DNA from: JANQPA01 sp964628385
Lineage (GTDB): Bacteria > Bacteroidota > Bacteroidia > Chitinophagales > Saprospiraceae
NCBI GenBank assembly: GCA_964628385.1
Contig: CAZVOD010000011.1
Coordinates: forward strand, 18,479-82,478
DNA: 64,000 nucleotides
Reading direction: 5' to 3'
The notes under the pieces: model-generated
Told to the model about the DNA's origin: nothing
Seen by the model: only the letters and a program-made list of their open reading frames with translations
Database searches by the model: none
Made by a program: the position numbers and the translations under genes
Shown here: positions 1 to 6,606 of the stretch, piece by piece
Numbering within the stretch: position 1 is the stretch's first letter
How the letters are laid out: each line of letters begins with the position of its first letter

Positions 1-2
1 CT

Positions 3-2282
3 TTGCCCTATCCGTTTACAGAAACTTTTGTCAAGGATATCGTAGTTGATAATTTTAGTGCCGCCCACCCTCTTGCTGCGCTGGTAGTACCGCCTATGGC
101 TGATGCTGTTGGAGTATATCATACCAATCCTGAAATCTACTATGTTCCCAAACAAGTAGGTTTGGATACCTACAATGATGATTATGCCAATGAGCTTTAT
201 TTGGTAGAAGAAAGACCCGATGATGAGGTCTGGCAGGAAAAAGCCTCTTTTGGCAAGCCAGATGAAATTGTAAGTACCTCCAAAGCGGTGGAAGAGACCC
301 TGGAAGAGCACGATCATGTCATTAATACGCGCCTTGTAGTACGCAACAGGTTGTTTGATAATATTCTCGGCGATTGGGACCGCCACGATGATCAGTGGCG
401 CTGGTCAGTGTGGGATGGTGATGATATGAATCTATACACACCTATTCCAAGAGACAGAGACCAGGTTTTTAGCCGTTATGACGGTTGGTTCATTGATCTT
501 TTCAGATCTTATGCACCCGCTTTTCAGCCTCTGCGCGCTTATGATTCCAAATTGAAATCCGTCAAATGGTCTAATTATGGAGCCAGGCATTTTGATCCTA
601 CCTTTACTAATGCTGCTGATTGGGAAATGTGGAAGGAAGAAGCCTTGCACATAAAAAAGAATCTTACAGATGAAGTTATTAATAAAGCTTTTGAAGAGAA
701 ATGGCCGAAAAATCTCGTAGAACTAGACGGCCCATTTATCAAAAAACATCTAAAAGCCAGAAGAGATAATATCGTTGATATTGCCCGTCGCTTTTACGAG
801 CACTTGGCAAAAGAGGTAGATGTGATTGGAACTTTTGAAAGAGAACGCATTATCATCAATAGAAATGAGAATAATACCACCACCGTTGAAATGTTCCACC
901 TCAGCGATGGTAATGAACCTGTATCTTTTTATAAAAGAACTTTTCTGCCGGAAGAAACTAAAGAGATACGTATTTTTGGTTTGAGTGATGATGATGAATA
1001 CGTCGTACAGGGTCGGTCAAATAAAGGCCCCAAAGTCAGATTACTTGGTGGACGTGGCAATGATACTTATTCTGATGTCTCTCGTGTTGGAGGAGGTAAG
1101 AAAACGATTATCTATGATTACAAAGATGAGGACAACCAATATGACAAAGGAGCGGAAACTAAGTTGAAGCGCTCTAATGATCCTTTGGATAATGCTTATA
1201 TCCGCAAAGAGCCGCACCACGAATTTGATTACTCCTTCGGCTTACCTATCCTTGGTCTGAACCCCGATGATGGGATATTTCTGGGTGGCTTATTTCAATG
1301 GACAACCTACGGCTTCAAAAAAGCGCCTTATGGTAGTCAACAGACGATCAGTGCCCTTTATGCAGCGGGAACGAACGGAGTCAAGCTCAATTATTCCGGT
1401 GAGTATATAGATATTTTGGGAGAAGCTGATGTAAGGTTGGATGGGGAAATAAAAACGCCGCTTTACACCGACAACTTTTACGGTCTTGGAAATAATACCA
1501 TCAACAGAGAGGAAGAACTGGGTCAGGATTATCACCGGATAAAGCAACGAGAAATCAGTCTTTACCCTGCTATTATGAGTAGGCAATATAATTCATCATT
1601 GAGTATAGGGCCTGAATTTGAAGCTATTAGGGTGGAAGAAACGCCTGGCAGAATTATTGCTGAATTGAGCGATCAGTTTGATCCTAATATTTTCAGAGGA
1701 ATGGAATTTTTAGGATTGCGCTTTAATTACAATTACGAAAATACAGACAACGTGGCCTATCCTTCGAGAGGCGTGGGCCTGACCATTGATGGAGGCTGGA
1801 AAATGATGTTGGATAATGCCAGCCGAAACTTTCCTTATTTGGAGGGAGCTATTTCTTTTTACCAGCGAATCGACCGGGAAGGCATTCTGGTCTTTGCTAC
1901 TCGCATTGGTGGAAAACAGATTTTCAATAATAAATTTGAATTTTTTCAGGCAGCTACTTTGGGAGGTACCGGAGACATGGCCAACATCCGAGGTTTCAGA
2001 AGAGATCGTTTTGCCGGTCAGTCTTCTTTTTTCCATAACACTGATCTACGGCTTCAAGTGTTTGTTTCCAGGAATCGCGCCGTGCCATTTGTGGCGGGTA
2101 TATATGGTGGTTTTGATTATGGTCGGGTATGGCTGGAAGGAGAAACCAATTCCAATTGGCATGTTGGCTACGGTGGCGGAATTTTCCTCAGCCCCTTTAA
2201 CCAGGCTACCCTCACCCTTGGCTTGTTCCGGGGGGATGACGAGCCATTGAGAGTCACTGTTGGCGGCGGATTTTTCTTCTAA
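3..2282 (+). CDS. BamA/TamA-like outer-membrane barrel protein, 5' partial
   Basis: This is the 3' part of a gene that begins before the window; the frame is open to the left edge and the first in-frame TTG is not a convincing start. The last ~370 residues look like an Omp85/surface-antigen beta-barrel: alternating aromatic strands, an RGF motif near residue 662 (the VRGF/Y loop of the Omp85 family) and a phenylalanine-ending C-terminus typical of outer-membrane insertion. The N-terminal half carries DWDRHDDQWRW near residue 124, which I associate with large Bacteroidota proteins joining a calcineurin-like phosphoesterase to a barrel. That missing N-terminal domain is inference. Likely place: outer membrane; substrate unknown. 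The gene stands alone on the plus strand, tail-to-tail with the following gene. Confidence 0.75.
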   Translation: MPYPFTETFVKDIVVDNFSAAHPLAALVVPPMADAVGVYHTNPEIYYVPKQVGLDTYNDDYANELYLVEERPDDEVWQEKASFGKPDEIVSTSKAVEETLEEHDHVINTRLVVRNRLFDNILGDWDRHDDQWRWSVWDGDDMNLYTPIPRDRDQVFSRYDGWFIDLFRSYAPAFQPLRAYDSKLKSVKWSNYGARHFDPTFTNAADWEMWKEEALHIKKNLTDEVINKAFEEKWPKNLVELDGPFIKKHLKARRDNIVDIARRFYEHLAKEVDVIGTFERERIIINRNENNTTTVEMFHLSDGNEPVSFYKRTFLPEETKEIRIFGLSDDDEYVVQGRSNKGPKVRLLGGRGNDTYSDVSRVGGGKKTIIYDYKDEDNQYDKGAETKLKRSNDPLDNAYIRKEPHHEFDYSFGLPILGLNPDDGIFLGGLFQWTTYGFKKAPYGSQQTISALYAAGTNGVKLNYSGEYIDILGEADVRLDGEIKTPLYTDNFYGLGNNTINREEELGQDYHRIKQREISLYPAIMSRQYNSSLSIGPEFEAIRVEETPGRIIAELSDQFDPNIFRGMEFLGLRFNYNYENTDNVAYPSRGVGLTIDGGWKMMLDNASRNFPYLEGAISFYQRIDREGILVFATRIGGKQIFNNKFEFFQAATLGGTGDMANIRGFRRDRFAGQSSFFHNTDLRLQVFVSRNRAVPFVAGIYGGFDYGRVWLEGETNSNWHVGYGGGIFLSPFNQATLTLGLFRGDDEPLRVTVGGGFFF

Positions 2283-2323
2283 ACTACAAAAAGACCTGAT
2301 CAATAAAGGGGATTTAGCCGGCA

Positions 2324-2938
2324 TCATCTGGTTATTTCCTTTACTCTTCTTTGCAATTCCGGAAGTACAGCCTCTTCGAACCATTCGTTTCTGATTCTCC
2401 ACCTGGCGTTTAGCGGGGACGGGTGTGGTAGGGGTAAAAATTCGGGCAGGTATTGCTCAAAAGCTCTTACCGTTTCCGTCAGGTTTTTTTCTCTATTCTT
2501 CCCTAGATACTGTTTTTGAGCGTACTGCCCGACGACGAGTTTGAGCTGCAAGTTGGGTAACAACTTAAAAATGCTGTCATGCCACTGGGGCGCACATTCC
2601 TTGCGAGGCGGCAAGTCACCGGTTTTTCCTTTTCCAGGATAACAAAAACCCATTGGAATGATTGCAAAATGCGGTGTATTATAAAAAAAATCGCGACTTA
2701 CCCCGAGCCATTCCCGCAGACGATCACCACTTTGATCGTCCCATGGAATTCCTTTTTCATGGGCAACACGGCCCGGTGCCTGGCTTATAATAGCGATGGT
2801 AGATGCTGCATGGAAAGAAAAAATCGGCCGGGGCGGCTGGGGTAGGTGGTCCTTACAGATAACACAGTGTCGTATTTGGTCAGAAAGCTGCTCAATCATT
2901 TTAATGGCTTTACCTCGAAACATGACATGTTTAGACAT
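2324..2938 (-). CDS. Uracil-DNA glycosylase superfamily protein
   Basis: The 204-residue product has the two signature blocks of the uracil-DNA glycosylase fold: a GQAPG-like water-activating loop (SQAPGRVAH, residues 52-60, followed by PWDDxSGDRLREWLG) and the C-terminal HPSP loop (172-175). Four cysteines at 25, 28, 99 and 115 match the C-x2-C...C...C spacing of the 4Fe-4S glycosylases, so an iron-sulfur cluster is plausible. The expected role is excision of uracil or another damaged base from DNA. The ATG at 2938 is preceded by AGGA about 7 bases upstream. A second in-frame ATG lies five codons in, and both fall inside an array of ATGACAT repeats, which suggests control at this start. Confidence 0.8.
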   Translation of the reverse strand: MSKHVMFRGKAIKMIEQLSDQIRHCVICKDHLPQPPRPIFSFHAASTIAIISQAPGRVAHEKGIPWDDQSGDRLREWLGVSRDFFYNTPHFAIIPMGFCYPGKGKTGDLPPRKECAPQWHDSIFKLLPNLQLKLVVGQYAQKQYLGKNREKNLTETVRAFEQYLPEFLPLPHPSPLNARWRIRNEWFEEAVLPELQRRVKEITR

Positions 2939-3037
2939 GACATGTCCTAATTTTTTTTAATAAAAAGTTGGTTTTCAGTTTGTTTTATTACATGACATGT
3001 CTATCTTAGAAGAAAATGACATTTTTAAATATGACAT
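2920..3037. promoter_or_regulatory. Array of five ATGACAT repeats, putative operator
   Basis: ATGACAT occurs at 2922, 2937, 2992, 3016 and 3031. The first three are embedded in the hyphenated palindrome ACATGACATGT (2920-2930, 2935-2945, 2990-3000); the last two share ATGACATTTTT. Two pairs are exactly 15 bp apart. The array covers the start of the glycosylase gene and the gap before msrB, which are divergent, so one repressor could act on both. The regulator is unknown. Confidence 0.45.
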
Positions 3038-3113
3038 TTTTGAACTTTTATAATTTCCTCCAACGCAACCCTGCACGCCTGTCAATTGTTTTCCCGATAA
3101 ATAAAAAGTTATA

Positions 3114-3503
3114 ATGAAATATAATAAACTCACTCCCGAAGAAGCGTACGTTATTGTTAACAAAGGGACAGAAATGCCTTTTACCGGTGAATTTAACACC
3201 CACAAAATGCCCGGTGTATACATCTGTCGACGTTGTGAAGCTCCGCTTTATCGTTCGGAAGACAAGTTTGAGTCTGGTTGTGGATGGCCCAGCTTTGACG
3301 ACGAAATTCCCGGGGCCGTAAAGCGGGAAACAGATGCCGATGGCCGCCGAACAGAAATTCTTTGCAATAATTGTGGAGGCCACCTGGGCCATGTTTTTGT
3401 TGGTGAAAGATTTACCGCCAAAAATACACGTCACTGTGTCAATTCTATTTCCATGAAATTCATCCCGCAAGAGAAATGGGATAAAATGGAAAAAAAAAGC
3501 TAA
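3114..3503 (+). CDS. msrB: Peptide-methionine (R)-S-oxide reductase MsrB
   Basis: The 129-residue product reduces the R epimer of methionine sulfoxide in proteins. Zinc-site pairs CRRC (38, 41) and CNNC (84, 87) are present, as are the SGCGWPSF block and the catalytic cysteine in RHCVNS (Cys108). The length is right for a free MsrB. No signal peptide is seen, so it is probably cytoplasmic. The reading frame ends in MEKKS at an A9 run, and the MsrA domain follows at once in the -1 frame without its own start codon. Bacteroidota often carry a single B/A fusion, so this is most likely the first half of one. Confidence 0.93.
   Translation: MKYNKLTPEEAYVIVNKGTEMPFTGEFNTHKMPGVYICRRCEAPLYRSEDKFESGCGWPSFDDEIPGAVKRETDADGRRTEILCNNCGGHLGHVFVGERFTAKNTRHCVNSISMKFIPQEKWDKMEKKS
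3490..3499 (+). other. A9 run: frameshift or slippage site joining msrB to msrA
   Basis: Nine adenines (3490-3498) followed by G end the msrB frame: GAA AAA AAA AGC TAA. A one-base backward slip on A-AAA-AAA gives AAA AAG CTA AAT and runs straight into the MsrA domain, giving a 292-residue fusion. The alternatives are transcriptional slippage on the A run, a true inactivating mutation or a sequencing error. Confidence 0.6.
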
Positions 3504-3991
3504 ATCTTAAGATAGCTGTTTTTGCCTGTGGCTGTTTTTGGAGTAAAGAATATTTCTTCAACAATGCGCCGGGTGTTGTGACCACTCGTGTAGGTTTCAC
3601 GGGGGGCCACACCCAAAATCCCACTTACAAGCAAGTTTGTACAAAAACTACCAGTCACGCTGAAGCTGTGGAGGTAGCCTATGATGCCGATCTTACTTCT
3701 TTCGAAGACCTCGCCAAACTATTCTTCGAGATGCATGACCCTACAATTGATCGCAGCAATAAAGGAGGACAGTACCGCTCTGCCATATTCTATCAGGACC
3801 AACAACAAAAAGAAATCGCAGAAGCCTTAATTGCCCTACTTAAAGATAATGGCTTTCATATCAAAACTTCCCTGGAACCAGCTTCCGCGTTTTGGCAGGC
3901 AGAAGCAAGGCATCAAAAATATTGCGAAAGCCGGGGATTCGAGCCGAAAAGCCACAAAAAGCTTAGATTTGCCGAAATAGAAAGAAAATAA
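3503..3991 (+). CDS. msrA: Peptide-methionine (S)-S-oxide reductase MsrA domain, no own start codon
   Basis: The -1 frame downstream of msrB encodes a complete MsrA domain: IAVFACGCFW with the catalytic cysteine at 3533-3535, then GFTGGH, the SHAEAVEVAYD block, and GGQYRSAIFY. It reduces the S epimer of methionine sulfoxide. No ATG, GTG or TTG lies in frame between the last upstream stop (3482) and the GCFW motif. The first possible start, GTG at 3578, lies after the catalytic cysteine and would give a dead enzyme. The domain is therefore probably translated only as a fusion with MsrB through the A9 run at 3490-3498, or the gene is broken. All conserved residues are intact, which argues against long-standing decay. 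The coordinates mark the open frame, not a known start. Confidence 0.8.
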   Translation, partial: NLKIAVFACGCFWSKEYFFNNAPGVVTTRVGFTGGHTQNPTYKQVCTKTTSHAEAVEVAYDADLTSFEDLAKLFFEMHDPTIDRSNKGGQYRSAIFYQDQQQKEIAEALIALLKDNGFHIKTSLEPASAFWQAEARHQKYCESRGFEPKSHKKLRFAEIERK

Positions 3992-4032
3992 ACGATCTTA
4001 CCCTCTATCCATCTTAAATAATCCCACCTGAA

Positions 4033-4047
4033 TGCAACTTTGTTGCA
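4033..4047. promoter_or_regulatory. Palindrome TGCAAC-TTT-GTTGCA before TonB receptor
   Basis: A perfect 6+3+6 inverted repeat lies 43 bases upstream of the receptor start. Its position and symmetry are those of a dimeric repressor site. A Fur/Zur-family metal repressor is a reasonable guess because the receptor looks metal-related, but the binding protein is not shown by the sequence. Confidence 0.45.
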
Positions 4048-4090
4048 AAAAAGACATTAAATTAGGGGTTCAATTTTGAAATAGTATAGG

Positions 4091-6505
4091 ATGAAAATTG
4101 CCAAGCTTGTCGCCTACATTTGCATTGCTGCGTTACCATTCCAACTGATGGGTCAGAAATCAGATTCCTGCAATTATGTGTTAGAGGGAAAAACTTTTGA
4201 CCTAGAAACATCGGAGGCTTTACCCTTCGTCAATATTCAGATAGAGGGTACAGAAATTGGTTCTGTTACGGATGAAAATGGATATTTCAGAATTGAGAAT
4301 TTGTGCGAAAAAGAATACGATTTACTGTTCTCTTATATTGGATATAAGAAACTGAAGCATCACCATGATTTTCACCATCCTTTCATAGAAATTTACATGG
4401 CGCCAGATCAGGTAACTCTAAATAGCATAGTAGTAGAAGCAGAAGCTAACCAGAGCGACCTACAGACGATGACAGCCAGCAAACTAAACAGCGAAGACCT
4501 TGATGAGGTCGCTTCAGAGTCGTTTGCTGATGTAGCCAGCCAAATTACAGGAGTCAACACCATAAGCACGGGACAAAATGTAGCAAAACCCATCATCCAT
4601 GGCCTTCATAGCAACCGAATTCTAATTATCAATAATGGACTGCGCCACGAATTTCAAAATTGGGGGATTGAGCATGCCCCCGAAATAGATCCCTCCATGA
4701 TTGATAACCTGGAAGTAGTAAAGGGAGCTGGTACAGTCCGCTTTGGGCCGGATGCACTGGGTGGTGTTATTCTGCTAAACCCTCCAAAGGTTGAACTTTC
4801 ATCACCGTTAGAAGGTAAAGCCGAGGTGATTGGTAAGTCAAATGGCCGTTCTTACGAAAGCAATCTGGAATTACAAAAGGGCTTTAAGTGGTTCACATTG
4901 ATGGGTGGCGCCTCGTACGTAAAGCAAGGTGATCTAAGTGCTCCAGATTATTTGCTGACTAATACAGGAAAAGAAGAATACAGCTACTATGGCGGCTTCA
5001 GGGTTCATCCATTTGCCAACCTCGATATCGAAGGCTACTACAGCAGATTTAATCAGCAACTCGGTATATTGCGGGCCTCTAATTTTGGTAATCTGGATGA
5101 TCTACAAAGAGCACTGGAGAGCGAGCAGCCGCTCATCATCGACTCTTTCAGCTATGATATTACTTCTCCGTATCAAGATGTTCAGCATGACCTGTTCAAA
5201 GCCAGTGCTAAATACGTAGGCGGTCAGCATGCAATTAACATACAGTATGGTTATCAAATAAATAAAAGGCGCGAATTCGGCGTTCGACGCTCTGATGCTC
5301 CTAACATTAATCTTGAATTAGTAACGGAAAGTATAGATCTGGATTATCGCCATCCCGATATAGGTATTTTATCAGGAAAAATCGGCGTACAATGGCAAAT
5401 TCAAGCTAACGATAATCAGCCAGGGACTAATACAGTTCCTTTCATTCCCAATTTTGATCAGGAAAGGCTGGGTGTTTATTTGATAGAAACCCTCAATTTC
5501 GACAAAAGCGCCATCGAAATAGGACTCAGGTATGACTATATGGACGCTTATATCGTGGGTAGAGAACCTGATAATACCATTTACCGAAATACAGTAGTCT
5601 ACAAAAGTATGACCGCTACGCTGGGCTACAAAACACAGCTGGGAGAAGGGGAAACGTTCAGAACAAATTTTGGTACTGCCTGGCGGCCGCCTAATGTGGC
5701 AGAGTTATACCGCTTTGGTCAGCATTCATTCTTCTTGGAGTACGGACTTTGGCGTTACACCATCAACGAGGAGTTTGATGTTGTGTCTACCAGTGGAGGT
5801 ATTTTGACAGAAGAAGAACGGCCAGTACCTACAGAACTAGGCTACAAATGGATCAACACTTTTGAAATCCAAAAGCCCAACTTCAGGGCTGAAATTACTG
5901 GTTATATTAATTATTTGGAAAATTATATCAATTCCCGTCCAGCCGGTTTGACCCGTACGCCGAGAGGTTTTTTCCTGTTTTTCATCAATGAGCAGACAGA
6001 TGCATTATTTTGGGGGATTGATGCCAGCGCTGAAGTGAAGCATAGTAAACAGTTGAGCTCGATAATTAGAGGCAGCTATTTGTGGTCAAGAGATGTTAGA
6101 CGCAACAGTAACTTTGTGGGCCAACCGCCAATGAAGTTAAGCTATGATGTAAAGTTTTCTCCAATGATAAAGGGATTGGATCGTAATAATTTTCGCCTCA
6201 ACTTAAGTTATACCTTTGAGCCGTTTCAGGTGCCTAGAATCCTTACAATTGATGAGTTTTTATTTGCTAATTCTAACGGTATCAATCGGTTTACTGAGGA
6301 TTCCAGCAATTTTGATATTGCCCCACCTCCGGATGGCTTCTTTCTGGCTAATTTTTCCTGGCGGGCAAGCTTTCAGCGCCTGGGCTGGCATTTTCAGGTA
6401 AGAAATATTTTCAATACCAGCTACAGAAACTATACAGATCGCTTACGCTACTTTGCCGATGATCTCGGACGCAACTTTATTTTGGGGTTATCCTACAAAT
6501 TTTGA
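4091..6505 (+). CDS. TonB-dependent outer-membrane receptor, possibly for zinc
   Basis: The 804-residue product has a signal peptide (cleavage likely after LMGQ, ~residue 22), a carboxypeptidase-regulatory-like domain (~30-110) and a plug domain containing KPIIHGLHSNRILI, WGIEHAPEID and the VVKGAGTVRFGPDALGGVI type block. A C-terminal beta-barrel ending in ...GLSYKF follows. It should move a ligand across the outer membrane with energy from TonB-ExbBD. The EHAPEID region and a histidine cluster (KHHHDFHHP, ~residue 95) resemble zinc-type receptors of the ZnuD kind; substrate assignment is inference. It is a single-gene unit with the palindrome at 4033 upstream and a hairpin at 6550 downstream. 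Confidence 0.85.
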   Translation: MKIAKLVAYICIAALPFQLMGQKSDSCNYVLEGKTFDLETSEALPFVNIQIEGTEIGSVTDENGYFRIENLCEKEYDLLFSYIGYKKLKHHHDFHHPFIEIYMAPDQVTLNSIVVEAEANQSDLQTMTASKLNSEDLDEVASESFADVASQITGVNTISTGQNVAKPIIHGLHSNRILIINNGLRHEFQNWGIEHAPEIDPSMIDNLEVVKGAGTVRFGPDALGGVILLNPPKVELSSPLEGKAEVIGKSNGRSYESNLELQKGFKWFTLMGGASYVKQGDLSAPDYLLTNTGKEEYSYYGGFRVHPFANLDIEGYYSRFNQQLGILRASNFGNLDDLQRALESEQPLIIDSFSYDITSPYQDVQHDLFKASAKYVGGQHAINIQYGYQINKRREFGVRRSDAPNINLELVTESIDLDYRHPDIGILSGKIGVQWQIQANDNQPGTNTVPFIPNFDQERLGVYLIETLNFDKSAIEIGLRYDYMDAYIVGREPDNTIYRNTVVYKSMTATLGYKTQLGEGETFRTNFGTAWRPPNVAELYRFGQHSFFLEYGLWRYTINEEFDVVSTSGGILTEEERPVPTELGYKWINTFEIQKPNFRAEITGYINYLENYINSRPAGLTRTPRGFFLFFINEQTDALFWGIDASAEVKHSKQLSSIIRGSYLWSRDVRRNSNFVGQPPMKLSYDVKFSPMIKGLDRNNFRLNLSYTFEPFQVPRILTIDEFLFANSNGINRFTEDSSNFDIAPPPDGFFLANFSWRASFQRLGWHFQVRNIFNTSYRNYTDRLRYFADDLGRNFILGLSYKF

Positions 6506-6549
6506 ATTAAATAGGTTGGTTTCACAGGGGTTGAATATTGGTAGAAAAT

Positions 6550-6591
6550 GGAGCGTCGAATAGCTAGCTATTTTTTGCTACCCGACGCTCC
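6550..6591. terminator. Nested hairpin between convergent genes
   Basis: GGAGCGTCG (6550-6558) pairs perfectly with CGACGCTCC (6583-6591). The loop itself contains the palindrome AATAGCTAGCTATT followed by six T. It lies between the receptor stop and the end of the minus-strand gene, so it may stop transcription from both sides. Confidence 0.6.
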
Positions 6592-6606
6592 GGAGCATCC
6601 ACTTCA

